Below the pieces are notes generated by a model, which worked only from the letters and a program-made list of their open reading frames with translations, was not told where the DNA came from and searched no databases. This document shows positions 29,058 through 40,600 of a stretch of DNA of 64,000 bases, piece by piece. Where the stretch lies: positions 434,001 through 498,000 of the forward strand of contig JALJCQ010000004.1 of assembly GCA_023091665.1 (NCBI GenBank), in the 5' to 3' direction. The translations under genes and the position numbers were made by a program. How positions within the stretch are numbered: the stretch's first letter is position 1; each line of letters starts with the position of its first letter. Source of the stretch: Pythium myriotylum (lineage: Eukaryota; Oomycota; Peronosporomycetes; Pythiales; Pythiaceae).

Positions 29058-29097
29058 CACGGACGGGAAGACAGTGTCGTTGAGTGCAGCGTAGATC
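29024..29097. repeat. 34-bp perfect snap-back hairpin at palindrome edge
   Basis: 29024-29057 and 29064-29097 are perfect reverse complements with a 6-base loop. The second half plus loop (29058-29097) equals 22369-22408 of the RRP42 gene in direct orientation. It therefore marks where the copying strand folded back before joining esterase DNA. Confidence 0.95.
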
Positions 29098-29453
29098 TTT
29101 GACTCGCGAGTCGCTCCACTGGGGGCAAATACATTGAGGAACAGGCAGTCCTCTGACTCGGGGTATTGGACCAAAACGGGAAACCTGGCGAAGGCATGGC
29201 AGGCGTTGCCGTAGCTAGTCGCGTTCAGATCACTTGTGAGTGTCTTGAGCGTCGATGGCGTCCATCGTCGCTCTCCCACGGGAGGTTCTGCGTACGGAAT
29301 GCCGCGGAAGACGTTGACTGGGTTACCGGCGGCATTAGTTTCGGTTGAACCGGTAACTATCGCGCCATTCGGTAGAGTGACTGAAGGCGCAGCGTCGGCG
29401 ACGGCCGCGCTGACCGCGCCGACCGTGAAGAGGCGGAGTAGAGGTACAAACAT
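29098..29453 (-). pseudogene. 5' fragment of a secreted carboxylesterase
   Basis: From the ATG at 29453 the fragment encodes about 118 residues: a signal peptide (MFVPLLRLFTVGAVSAAVAD), the PSVTLPNGAIVTG strand, FRGIPYAEPPVGERRW and the SEDCLFLNVFAPSGATRESK carboxylesterase-B signature. It is closest to the gene at 51993-53567. After the Lys codon it breaks off at 29098 into the snap-back hairpin and then antisense RRP42 sequence, keeping an open 303-codon chimeric frame down to 28542. The nucleophile Ser, acid and His are all lost, so no esterase activity is expected. Confidence 0.85.
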
Positions 29454-29603
29454 GGAGAGCAGGGTTTTCCGGGAAAAAGCGATGTGGGAAGACGAGTGAA
29501 GCAGCGTGCGTTTTGTATTGTGAGGGAAGAGGGGCGAAGTGTTTTGTGAAGGCGGTTGTGTCTCATCGTAGTGGAATCAGTCGATGATTTGTACAGTGTG
29601 AGC

Positions 29604-29618
29604 TGATGAGGACTCACA
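29604..29618. repeat. 15-bp target-site duplication (left) of LINE fragment
   Basis: TGATGAGGACTCACA here is repeated exactly at 30198-30212, flanking the truncated LINE. Confidence 0.9.
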
Positions 29619-30197
29619 TCATCATCATCATCAATGTGAGGTCTATTGGTTTACTCGTCTAGAAACCTATAGCCGGCGTGAAGCGCCTGGTTAGGATTGA
29701 AGTCCTATTCTGTAATGCGCAATGTCGCTGCTAAGTAGCGCAGCAATTTGCTTGTGCTCTGGTCGGTGAGTTGGGTGGAGAACTTGACTGCTACGTTCCT
29801 CGTCCATGGCGAGGTTGGCCGCTGCGTCTGCCATTCAGTTGGCTGCTCGCGGATGATGCTTCCAAGTGCGGACGCCGAGGATGTCCGCTAAGCGTCGAGC
29901 GACTGCATACGAGCGCTGAAGTCTCCGGTTCTGAGGTGCCTTGTACCTCTTCATTTGCTGGATAATGAGCATACTATCGCCGACCACCTCTAGTGGCGTC
30001 CATTGAAACTGGGTGGCTGCGGTCAAGCCGGTGACGAGGCCCCTGTACTCTGCTTGGTTATTTGTGGTCGTCCGCGCGGCGTGGGACATTGCTGCTGTGT
30101 ACACAACCGTTGCGTGGGTAGCTTCATCGGTAATGCGTGCAATTACTGCTCCTGAGCCCCCAGGCCCAGGGTTTCCGCGTGAGCCGCCGTCGAAGAA
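29619..30197 (-). mobile_element. 5'-truncated LINE (RNase H end), dead
   Basis: On the minus strand the element begins inside an RNase HI domain: FDGGSRGNPGPGG, then NNQAEYRGL and VVGDSMLI, the first three acidic catalytic positions. A TGA interrupts the frame after PRAAN, just before the MADAAAN segment holding the last Asp. The 3' end is a (GAT)n-type tail at 29619-29636, as in the longer LINE of this window. Exact 15-bp target duplications flank it, so this is a genuine target-primed insertion that was truncated at its 5' end. Sequence differs clearly from the longer LINE, so it is another family member. Confidence 0.88.
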
Positions 30198-30212
30198 TGA
30201 TGAGGACTCACA
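30198..30212. repeat. 15-bp target-site duplication (right) of LINE fragment
   Basis: Exact copy of 29604-29618. Confidence 0.9.
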
Positions 30213-30532
30213 AGAAAGGTCATTTGTTTTGTCATCGGTTTAGAGAACGATTCTGTTCACGTAAATTGTGATGATGTCACTCCACAACGAAAAGGTGTCT
30301 CATAGCTTACCCCGCGGCTGTCTTGTATTTAGCATGGACTGATACGGCGGTGCAAAGTTCGATCACAGAGAACTAACCTCACCTGTAGATTTGGAATTCG
30401 TTTAATGAACTAAAGGTCGTGGATTCGTCTACACCGACTCAGTTACCTCAGAGCGATTCAGGAATCAACGATCTAGGCCGTTGCGGAAGACTCTCCAGTC
30501 AGCTCCAAGTCCTCTTCTCGTTGTGTGCGAAA

Positions 30533-30587
30533 CAGGTGCAGTACCAAACAATTCACATATGGTGTGAATTGTTTGGTACTCCACCTG
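30533..30587. repeat. foldback hairpin, 18-bp inner stem plus 6-bp outer stem
   Basis: 30540-30557 pairs perfectly with 30563-30580 around a 5-base loop; CAGGTG/CACCTG extend the stem outside single mismatched bases. It may be a miniature inverted-repeat element. Confidence 0.85.
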
Positions 30588-30905
30588 CCTTTCATCATGA
30601 CTATACGACAAACTATACTCTATACTTTTACCGGTACTTCGAAGTAACACAAGCTAGACCACAATGCCGCGCGTTGCACGGGAAGCTCTGCATATTTATG
30701 TCCAGCCAACTTGCTCCGAAATCGACGCTGAAGTACATGGCTGTTGGTGAAGAGCTAAATGCATCAGCTGCAATTGTGAGATACTCTTGCATACGAATAT
30801 TTGTTGCATGAATGTACGATAACAACTCGTAATCCGTGAATGTTGCACCTGGCTGGTACGCATCTCTGGTATTGACAATCCATGATGAAAGGTCAAAGGA
30901 GGGAG

Positions 30906-30950
30906 GTTTGCTTCACTTTTTCATTCGAAAAAAAGAAAAGTGAAGCAAAT
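30906..30950. repeat. foldback hairpin with A-rich loop
   Basis: TTTGCTTCACTTTT and AAAAGTGAAGCAAA form a 14-bp stem separated by an A-rich loop. Confidence 0.8.
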
Positions 30951-31748
30951 TATATTATTTGATACAGTGGATGTAACTCTTGACTCAGCCTCCTTAACTC
31001 TGGATGGGCTCTGGGATGATGTAAATATTCTCCAGAGAAATACAGCTTGCTGTTTTGTTGGAAAGCCTCTAATCTGACCCACTGAAGTGTTCTCATCGTT
31101 GAAGACCGCGCAATAGGTTCGAAATTATCGCTAGATTTGACCCATCCGTTTCCCAAGTGGTTGTACTCTTGCTTGGTTAATAAATAAGAAGCACGATAAC
31201 TAAGAGGCACTTGGGCCTCTCGGTCACGAGTGGTGTCATGTCATGTGCAGCAGCTCCAGGATCGCAAAACGGCTAGCAGCTTCACGGTCTGACAACGGAC
31301 TAGGCCGCCGATCACGTTCAACAGCATGGGTCAGCCCCCTTCAAGCGGCTGTTTTGTCCAATGGCAAACCCAGATTGCGTGAAAAATTATACCAGTTGCA
31401 TCGTCGCTGGACTCATCACGTCCGTGCGAACAAGATCAAGTCGTCAATCATGCGATGGACTTGCGATCTAGCTCGCAAGTCCTTCATCCAGCCGCACGGG
31501 AAGGTCACTATGACTTTTCGGAGCAGCTACGTAACGACCGACTTCCGCGGCTCGCGGCTTCCACCGTGAGTAGCGAACTTCAAAATTGGAAACATTCTGA
31601 TTGGACTTTACGCATTGGAGGTAGGGTCCTGTTGTGCTCACCAGGATTGGGGTACTCGACACTCTTTTTAAAGAATGTGGTCGGTAACTCCTGGATATCG
31701 AGCGATTATTCGCACTTCATTTTAAGCTGATAGTAAGTCAGCAGAGTA

Positions 31749-31771
31749 CACACATCATTTAATGATGTGTG
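31749..31771. repeat. 11-bp palindrome
   Basis: CACACATCATT and AATGATGTGTG are separated by one base. Confidence 0.8.
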
Positions 31772-31781
31772 CACTATGCTG

Positions 31782-31847
31782 TAGCTAGAAGTGTACGTAT
31801 GCCGCCTCTTCAAATTTGAATAGGCGGTATACGTTCACTTCTAGCTA
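31782..31847. repeat. 66-bp foldback hairpin
   Basis: TAGCTAGAAGTG at the left pairs with CACTTCTAGCTA at the right. The interior also pairs (GCCGCCT with AGGCGG, then TTCAAATTTGAA at the tip), with small mismatches. It is a candidate miniature foldback element. Confidence 0.85.
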
Positions 31848-32633
31848 ACCAAAGGACATCCGTTTCGAGAGTATTGATTAAAGTTCCACTTAATACTGGC
31901 AGTGCTCCGAAGGAGTACGTTAAGCCCCTCCACCCTTTATTTCCGATTTACATGTAATTTGGAGGACGATCTATCTACAGGTTTGTGCGAGGCGGTACGG
32001 TACTTGAATTAGTATGCAAGGGTTATCGGAATATGCGACCGATCGGTTTGAATGGGTATGTTTTCTCAGGTGTGCGGTTGACACGGCGGCGACACACCCG
32101 GCTTGGTGGATCCGATGCCACTAGTGGCACGATGGTGAGTGGAGTATCACTATGGTGTACCGGTAGGTTGGATGAGGCGATTCAATGAGGAGAGCTGCCA
32201 CTTGAGTCATGGATGACAACAAGACAACAACTACCTCTGCTCGGAAAATAATGAAAAGATGGCAGTACTATCACAAATTCTAAAAAAAAATCCAAGGGCT
32301 CCGCCGCAAATATTTGTTCTGAAAAGGTTCTGACAATTGTAAAAATTTACAAATCAACACAAAATAGAAAGAAGAAAAACAAAAAAGAAGGAAAGAGGAG
32401 TGCCGACGGCGATAGTGCTTCGCCGACCGACTTAGAAGATCCCATGGAAATCTGCACTCATTTGTTGTGGAGGTGGTGGGGCCAACAGAGACGATGCCTT
32501 GGATGCCTTGGCAAACTACATGGAGCGAGCTGAGACTGTGCTGTTTCACCATCTCTGATGTCAGGTCAGGTGAAAACAAAAGTCTCAGCTCCGATCATGT
32601 TGGCATGTCTGCCGCGACGAAAGAAGGCGAATC

Positions 32634-32646
32634 AGATCGACTTTGT
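32634..32646. repeat. 13-bp target-site duplication (3' side) of full-length LINE
   Basis: AGATCGACTTTGT here matches 49051-49063 exactly. Confidence 0.9.
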
Positions 32647-32721
32647 GATGATGATGATGATGGTGAAGTCTATTGAGCGCAATTACTGTACTCTAATAGC
32701 TGGAGCTCTATGCGTTCCTCA

Positions 32722-35700
32722 TTACCGTTGGCATATAAGCCAGGGTTGTAAGTCGGAGGCGACGAGCTGGGGCAGGTCCGTGTGGCAGGGCCTGTCCGTG
32801 GGGTGATGGACGTGGCTCGTGTTGCTTGTGTCCATCGCATGGTTTGCCAAGGCGTCGGCCATGGTATTGTGGGCTCGCACGTGGTGGTGCCACTGGCGGA
32901 CACCCACGAGATCGTCTAGGCGCCGGGCTGTCGTGTAGAGTTGGCGAAGCTGGGCGTTGCGGGGTGGACGACACTCTCGCATTTGACGGATTAGAAGCGC
33001 GCTGTCCCCGATGACAGAAATGTCGCGCCAGTCGTTGTGCACCGCCGCTTGGAGGCCGTCTATGAGGCCTCGATATTCCGCGCGATTGTTGGTGGTCAGT
33101 GGGTCCGGCAGATTGGTCGCGGAGCTCCAGAGGATCGCGGCGGTAGGGTGTGCGGTCGAGACGTCGACGATGACTGCCCCTGCCCCGCCAGGGCCTGGGT
33201 TGCCTCTCGAGCCGCCGTCGAAGAAGAGGAGGCGAGCTGGCGCCGCCAGCACAGGGAGGTAATCGGAGGGGTCTCTGGCGTCGTCCAGCAGAGAGGAGAA
33301 CTTGGCAATGATGCCGGCCGCGTGGGGTGGCGGGTCCGGTTGCCGTTCCAGGCGGTAGAGTAGTGTGACCAGCACTCGTTGGCAGCTGATACGATGGGTC
33401 GCCGCAGCTTGGTTGCGAGTCCAGGCGCGGGTCTCGTCAGGCCCGTTGTTGCGCCAGGCGTTGAGCACCACAAGCGTCTCCAGCACGAGCTGTTGCCAGA
33501 TCGCTTGTAGCACTGGGAACGGTCCAGCTCCTGTGTCTTCGTCATCTTGTAGACACTTGCGGAGGGAGGGTAGGTCCCAGATCTTAGGCGGCACTCGCGG
33601 AAGTCGGAGGCTGAAGACTGCAGTGAGAAATTCGAGGTTCGAGTCGGTTGTGGGCGTAGTCCACAGACCAAGAGAGGCGTAGATCGCACGGATGGTCGCC
33701 CAGAGTGACTTGGCGGCCGCACACTCCCAGACGATGTGATGGACGGTGCCCCCAGATGAACCGGCGGAGGCACAGTGGGGACATCCTCTCCGTTCGTGGA
33801 GCCTGTCCCATCCGGATAAGCGTTGACCTTTGACCCTGAAATACATCAGTCGTTGGCGGCTTGAGGTGTGCTGCAGGCGGTGCACCTCTGTCCAGCTGAC
33901 AAGGTCGAGCGCCGTGCCGAACTCGACAGCAGACGCATGCGCTTGTTCCCGCCGGCGCTCCAGATCCCTCGTTGCTCGCGCTCTGTTCGTCTTGGAGATG
34001 AGAGTGCGAAGGGTGGACTTGTCATGAAGCCGAGATGTGCCCCACAGTGGGAGGACCGAGCTGAGGGCTGGGTGCGGGGCGAATTGGAGCGTGTGTCGCT
34101 TCGATACGCTTCGCGCCATGGTCTCGGCATGGTGGAGCGAAGAGACTTGACCGACCTCGCTGGTGTCGTTGTTCTCATCGAGTCGGAGCAGCTTAGTGGC
34201 CGTTGGAGTGAGGAGTAGGGACCAGACGTCCTTCGAGTTGCCCTGCTCGACCAGATGATGATCCGGGTCGTGCGGCGTTAGCAGGTCCGGATAGCTGAAC
34301 ACGAGGGAGTCGCACAGGAACCGAAAACTGTCGACAGCGTCGTAGGGATAGCTGACGTCGCGAAGTCGAAAGTTGATCGTGGTAGGGTTGACCCAGTGCA
34401 TTTCGAGGAGGTCCTGGACCGTTGCCTCACCGGCCCGTAGCCCGGAGAGGTCAGAGGCGCGAAGTGGACGGCCCGAGGCATGTAGTAGGAGATCGGATCC
34501 GAGAACGCGCGTGTGCAGAAGGGCGTGGAGGTTGAGTCTTCCCGCCCGAGAGCGTTGCACCGCGCGTATTTCGTTGAGCTTCTTCTTGACGGAGTGGTAG
34601 TCCCGTTGATACCAGCCGTTGATCCATCGGCCGTCGCGTGATGACGCGCGCCCTGCCAGAGGAAGCAGGGAGAGAACTGCGGCGCGTTCCTCTTCAACCC
34701 AGGGAAAAGTGGCCGCGCTACGAAGGACTGCCCGCCCTGTTGTGGCGATAGTCGTAGCGAGGCGAGGCTCGTGAGCCGGTTCCCTGCCGGGCGTGATGTG
34801 GGTGGATGTTGGGAAGGCCGGTGTTGCGGCGAGCACTGCGCCCACCGCAGCTGCTACCAGGTCTTTCGCTGAGTGCCACCGCTGCAGAGTTGCGGCGCTG
34901 AGTAGAAGGAGCTCCTCGCGAATGGAAGGTAACTGAAGCCCGCCGTGCTCACGCGCCGTCGAGGCCGTGGATTCCCCCATCCAGGCTCTGCGCGCGCTGT
35001 TGGTCCTTGGCGTGAGGAGTCCGTGCCACGCGTAGGTGTGGACGAATTCCTGGAGCATGTCAACTATATGGGCAGTAGGCCAGGAGTGGCGAGCAACGAA
35101 TAGTATCTTGGGGAGGATCACCGCTTGACACACTTGAACGCGCTGCAGAATGTCCGTCGTTTTGATAGCCGCTAGATGGAGGCGTGACCGGAGTTGTTGT
35201 AGCGTGATCTCCCAGATATGGGACCCGACTGGCTCCGTGGATATTTGGCCGCCCAGGTAGCGTACGAGTTGGTCCGTGGCCGCGACTGGGAACCCGTGCA
35301 TGTCGATGTCCGCGTGCCAACCGCGAGGCGAGAGAAAAATCGCTGTACTCTTGTCCACGTTGACCTTGAGACCGGACGCTGCCCCGAACGTGTCCAGGAG
35401 GTCCTGCAGGGCCGGGAGCTCTGCTGGCGAGCGCAAGTAGACGCTAGTGTCGTCTGCAAATCCCACGATGGAGACCGTGACCGAGTCCGACACTGCCAGC
35501 CCGGAGATGTCAGGAAAGGCGCGAACAAGATCATAGAGCACATCCACGGCGAGGACGAACAGAGTGAGAGCGAGCGGGCAGCCTTGGCGGATGCCAGTTG
35601 TGACGTCCAGGGTCGTGGAGACTTGGCCATCAACGACAAAGGCCGCGGTTGTGCCGAGGTGCATGTGCTCGATCGCGTCAATCATGGGGGTAGGAAGACC

Positions 35701-36395
35701 GTGTCTCCGCAGTGCGCGTGTCAGGAAGTTCCTGTCCAGCGAATCGTAGGCTTTGGCGAAATCCAACATGACTGCAAGGGCCGAGGGCTGGAGTTGCTGC
35801 GACGCCGCACGCTTTTGCAGGGCGGACCACACATCAATTGCGTCGTGGACCTGCCGGCCTTTGACGAATCCGTATTGTGTGGAAGAGACCAATTCGGGGA
35901 CGACCGCCCGGATCCGATGGAGCAGAACCGTCGCATAGATTTTGTAGTCCGTGTTGAGAAGCGCTATCGGCCGGAAATCGAGTCCCGTCTGGGGTTGGCT
36001 TTTCTTGGGTATGCAGCACACTGAGGCAGTCTTGAAGCTTGGAGGGAGCACATTTGCCTTATACCACGTTGCGAAGAGCGTTGCGAGTAGGGGCGCCACC
36101 GTGTCAAAATGGTCGCGGTACCAGTCGTTAGGAATGCCGTCAGGTCCACTGGCTTTCCCCCGTGGGCAGGATTTGATCGCTTTGACCACGGCTTCCGTCG
36201 TGAAGAGGAGTTCGTCAAATTGGTCCCCTAGGGTCTGCGGCTTCGGTGGGAGTATCTCGAAGACTCGGTCCTGAGCCAGTTGGTCACAAGGTGGGCGTTG
36301 TATGATCGGGACCCAGTCTTGACCGACTCGATCAGCGTTGCTCAGGTTGGAGTGCGTTAGGCGCGGGAGCCCACACATCGTTCGACGTTGTATCT
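32722..36395 (-). pseudogene. LINE ORF2, 3' part: reverse transcriptase and RNase H
   Basis: Starting after the Gypsy junction, the frame encodes the RT fingers (SCPRGKASGPDGIPNDWY, FRPIALLNTDYKI), the palm (VMLDFAKAYDSLDR, TGIRQGCPLA, and FADDT as the catalytic box), and a long thumb/linker. A zinc-knuckle-like HERRGCPHC..H..C segment follows, then RNase HI with FFDGGSRGNPGPGG, NNRAEYRGL, VIGDSALL and NTMADALAN, i.e. all four acidic positions. This part is open without stops over 3.6 kb, so decay is recent. It continues the frame of the endonuclease half at 43557-44192 once the Gypsy element and one copy of TATCT are ignored. Confidence 0.88.
36391..36395. repeat. TATCT target-site duplication of Gypsy (left)
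   Basis: Identical to 43557-43561, directly abutting the LTR ends. Confidence 0.85.
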
Positions 36396-36698
36396 TGTAA
36401 CGGTCCACGACCGTACACAGCACCTGCGCTTGAGGAAGCGTGAGCAGCCGCTCTGAGTCGACCCCTGTCGACGAGCGCCAAGGACTTGGCAAAAGGCGAA
36501 CTGATTGTATTCAGATTATTCCCCTGGGGAATAATCCCCCCTATACCTGATATCCCTGGTATCTAATACCCAGGGATATCACCTACTGAATCTAATAAAA
36601 GAGAGTCACTACTTAGGGTAACTTTTCCCCTAAGTGGACCACACACATTATGTACCTACACAACCTAACCTACTTGTGTAACCTTGTAACCCGTTATA
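36396..36698 (-). repeat. Gypsy 3' LTR, 303 bp
   Basis: Begins TGTAAC and ends GTTATA on plus; the partner LTR ends GTTACA. I count four substitutions and no indel against the LTR at 43254-43556 (about 1.3 percent). Internal palindromes such as ATTATTCCCCTGGGGAATAAT-like segments occur near 36521-36541. Confidence 0.92.
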
Positions 36699-36711
36699 CC
36701 ACCCCCCATCC
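36699..36711 (-). other. polypurine tract
   Basis: On the minus strand GGATGGGGGGTGG directly precedes the 3' LTR, the expected position for plus-strand DNA priming. Confidence 0.75.
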
Positions 36712-37654
36712 AAAATGACGAACACCCTTGTCCCTACTTTAGGAACAGCCGTGTCCTAGAAAAGGAACACGAGCCTATTCCAGTACGGAATTTCCGAGGA
36801 CCCACACGGAAATGGGTACAGACTCATGGCGACCATGAGCGCGAAGTCGCGTGTCGATTTTTCGACAACGACTGACCGAGAGCCGCAGCGGCTTGGCGCA
36901 ACACCTCGCTGCGTCATGAGACGCATGCAGACGTGCGCGCGGTCGCCAGCGACCACTGGATCATGACGATCCCCCAAAACTGGGCCATTTTGCCGTCTGA
37001 CGGCGGCAAGCCAAAATGGCATGGTCAGACGACCATTGCGAGGCGAGCAGAGCTCGCGGCAAGCCCAAACTTGGCACACACACTCAGTGCGATGGGTTCT
37101 TGCATTGTGCAAGCGTACAGACCTGTACGATGCGAACTCGCAAACTTCGTCTCTTGACGGTGCCCAGAACTGGGTCCAGTCCAATACTGGAGACTGTGGT
37201 CGGTGGGTATTCACCGCGAGTACTACCAAGTACTCGAGAGGCTGGCTAGCCTCATCCAGCGACTCAACTGAGTTCGTGGAGTGCGGGGATACCCGTGGCA
37301 GTCGAACAACGACGCTGCCGGACAACTTCGTGTTGTCGGCCATACGCTCGGGCGTGATGGCTACACCGCAGAGAACTGCTCGGTGTAGCAACACCAAACT
37401 GAGCCAGCCACTCTGGCTTGGTGCGAGCGTTGTCCAACGCAACCGATGAGGTCGGTGGACGTTGTCGAAGCTTTGACTGCGCCGAACGCGGCGTTCTCGC
37501 CATCTTCATGGCCTTCTGCTTGGGTCTTGTACCCATGTCTACAATAGACAGGGACAGTCGACTTGACTGAGACGGACCTTCCGTGTGCTCCACTGAGCGT
37601 CTTCCTTGAGGAACTTGAGACACTTCTCATCTTGATGGAGGTGGCCGGTCCCAC
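36712..37654 (-). other. Gypsy 3' untranslated region
   Basis: This 0.94-kb stretch lies between the pol stop and the polypurine tract. A 228-codon minus-strand ORF at 36756-37442 has no recognisable domain and may be chance. Such long 3' regions sometimes hold an env-like or antisense ORF; none is evident here. Confidence 0.55.
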
Positions 37655-40600
37655 CTACTGGAACCATCCAGGATGATCATGTTCGCATGCACGAACAAGA
37701 TCAGAGCAATCTTGCCTGAGAACACTCTCATCGACCCAGGAGCTCTGGTTGCTTGCATATCCAAGCCACTTGACCAAGAGCAGGCGGACGCCATTGTGCA
37801 CACGCACACTGTCGAGAGACTCGACGTGATAATGGCGTTCGCCATTCCTGTCGATCACAGGCAAAGGAGCGCGCACCGGTCGCAGCGCTTTCCTTCTGGT
37901 CTTCACACCAGTGTCGGGGATCCGACGTGCTCCTTCGGGTTCGGCAAACGTAACCCGACGTCGTATTGACGACGCTGCCGTCGCATTTGACGACCATGCC
38001 GCACTTCGACGGGCTTGAGCAAGCCGTGCAGAGCGTCTTGGCGCTTCGCTGTGTGGGTGAACCACGCCACCTGCAGAACCCTGCACTGCGAGAGAGTCGC
38101 TAGAGGAACCATCCGTGACTGGCACGTTCTCGTGCGCAACTGTGGGTGGTTGCATATCAGCGGCAACTCCGCTTGGAATTCTTTCCGACGACTCTTCGTC
38201 TGATGCATCTCCATCGGGGCGGAGATATGGCTTGAGCAAGCCGACGTAGAACGTCGGGTGCGTCTGCAACCATGTTGGCAGGTCGACCCTGTAGGAGTTT
38301 CCACTCCGCTTCAACACCTTGAACGGGCCGATATATCTCGGCAGCAGCTTTGAGCTGCCCAAGCTGGACACAGCATTCTGAGACAGGTTCTTCGTGCTGA
38401 CAAGCACATAGTCGCCTGGCTTGAACACGTGCGTGTTCTTCCGACCGTGTTTGTCGGCTTGTTCCTTCTGAACATCTTGGGCAGCTGCCATCGCGTCACG
38501 CACGCGGGTGATGACGTTCACACGTGTCGACAAGAACCCGTCGATCTTGCGGCGCTCCGCCGACTTGGAAACACCTTCCAACTGGGAGGCAAGTAATTGC
38601 CGAGCCCCTCCCTCACCAGACTGGGCACTGCCCATGAGACAGAGCGGCAGCGCTGGGTGTCTCAACCCGTTCACGTAGAACGGCGACAGACCTGTCGAGG
38701 CATGAACAGAGTTGTTCATGGCGAACTCCACCATGGGGAGGTGGTCGCACCACGAGAGTGGGTCACTCGCACAATACGAGCGGAGGATATCCTCGACGAC
38801 GCGGTTGGCGCGCTCGGTCTGACCATCGGTCTCCGGATGGTCCGTCGTCGACATGTCGAGCCTGGAGCCCAGGATTTGGAAGAGACCTTCCCAGAAATCA
38901 CCAGTGAACCTGGGATCCCGATCCGAAACGATTGAGTCGGGGAGACCGTGTAGTCGAAACACGGTGTCGACGAAAAGTCGAGCACAGTCGAGACCTGTGC
39001 AGGTATCCGAAACCGGAACAAGATGCACCATCTTGGACAAACGGTCAACAAAGACCAGCACACCATTGTGTCCAGCGGACGTCTTTGGCATGCCAAAGAA
39101 AAAGTCCATGCTCACTGAGCGCCAGCAGTCGCTGGGGACAGGCAAGCTCTGAAGCGGAGCCTGAGAGTGTGCACTTGGCTTCACTCGTTGACAGACGTCA
39201 CACGTGCGGACATACCGCGACACCCACTTGTACATCTTGGGCCACCAAAACCTTGGGCTGAGAAGCGCGTACGTCTTCTCACGACCAAGATGGCCAGCAC
39301 CAGGTGAGTCGTGGGCACCATGCGCGATCACATATCGCAGGTCGTCGTCTGCAGGAACGACAACGCGAGCTTCTTCGCTGTTCGAGACCTGATATTTCAG
39401 GAGGCCGCCCTCGAACGTGTACCGATGGAGTCGGGCTCGAACACGAGGCGAGAGAGACTTCTCCGAGTCGGATGACTTGAGAGCACGGATGATCTCCGCA
39501 CACTGTGCGTCGCCTGCGTAGGCGTCACGAATCAAGTCGTAGACATCAGAAGCAACTGATGTGAGATGGTTCATCTCGTAGTCGGGACGCCGAGAGACTG
39601 CATCTGCCAGCACGTTGAGCCGACCCGGCTTGTACTCAACAGTAAAGTTGTATTCTGAAAAGAATGACAACCAGCGAGCCATTCGCGGCGACAAGTGCGG
39701 GGACTGTGTCACCGTGCGTAGAGACGCATGGTCTGTGTAGACCACGAACGGCAACGCGCCGAGAAGGTGAACGCGGAATTTCACCAGGGCGTACTTCATC
39801 GCCAACAACTCCTTGTCGTGAACTGGATAGTTCTTCTCGGCCGCTTGGAGCTGGCGAGACTGATACGAGATGACTCTCTCGTGACCATCGTGGTCCTTCT
39901 GCAGAAGTGCACAGCCGATCGCATAATCGGAGGCGTCGCAGACGACGCAATACGGAGCGGAGTCATCCGGCAACGCCAGGATCGGCGCTTGGAGGAGACT
40001 CTCCTTGATCCTTTGGAAGGCAGCTTCCGTGTCGTGAGACCACGACCACTCAATGTCATTCTTGAGCAGCTGAGTCAGCGGCCGAGCCATCTCGGCGTAG
40101 TTCTTCGTGAACCGGTGCAAGTAGTTGGCGAGACCCAACCACTTGCGTAGGTCCTTCACGGACCGTGGGGATGGCCACTCGGCGATTGCCTTCACCTTCT
40201 CGGGATCCGCCCGAACACTGTCGACTCCGACGAAACACCCAAGCACTGGGATCTCTTCGGCACCGAAGATACACTTATCCAAGTTGGCATAAAGCTTATG
40301 CTCCTCGAGGCATTCGAGAACTTGGCGGAGGTGATCCTCATGGAGCGTATCCAAATCACGACCGGGCTCCGGCTTCGTGTGGACGTAGATGTCGTCGAAG
40401 TACGTCTGTGCGAACGCTCACAGGGGACGGAACAAATGGGTCACCAAGCGATTGAACGTCGCTGGGGCGTTCGACAGCCCCTGTGGCATCACGAGCCACT
40501 CCCAGAGCATACCGCTCGGCGTACTGACGGCAGTCTTGGGGATGTCCCCACGCTCCATGAGCACTTGGTAATAACCGTCGACCAAGTCGAGAGAACTGAA

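Larger units (their letters stand above)
30213..32633. other. 2.4-kb gene-free, hairpin-rich, AT-richer region
   Basis: No ORF with a recognisable domain was found. The stretch holds several perfect or near-perfect hairpins (30533-30587, 30906-30950, 31749-31771, 31782-31847), consistent with small foldback elements or their debris. The far end (32634-32646) is the target duplication of the full-length LINE. Confidence 0.6.

Noticed and set aside
29024..29097. The 34-bp hairpin as a transcription terminator or structured RNA
   Set aside because: Its two halves derive from RRP42 coding sequence by inversion, which explains the pairing without function.
36756..37442. 228-codon ORF in the Gypsy 3' region as a possible env-like gene
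   Set aside because: No signal peptide or membrane anchor and no conserved blocks visible; treated as chance.
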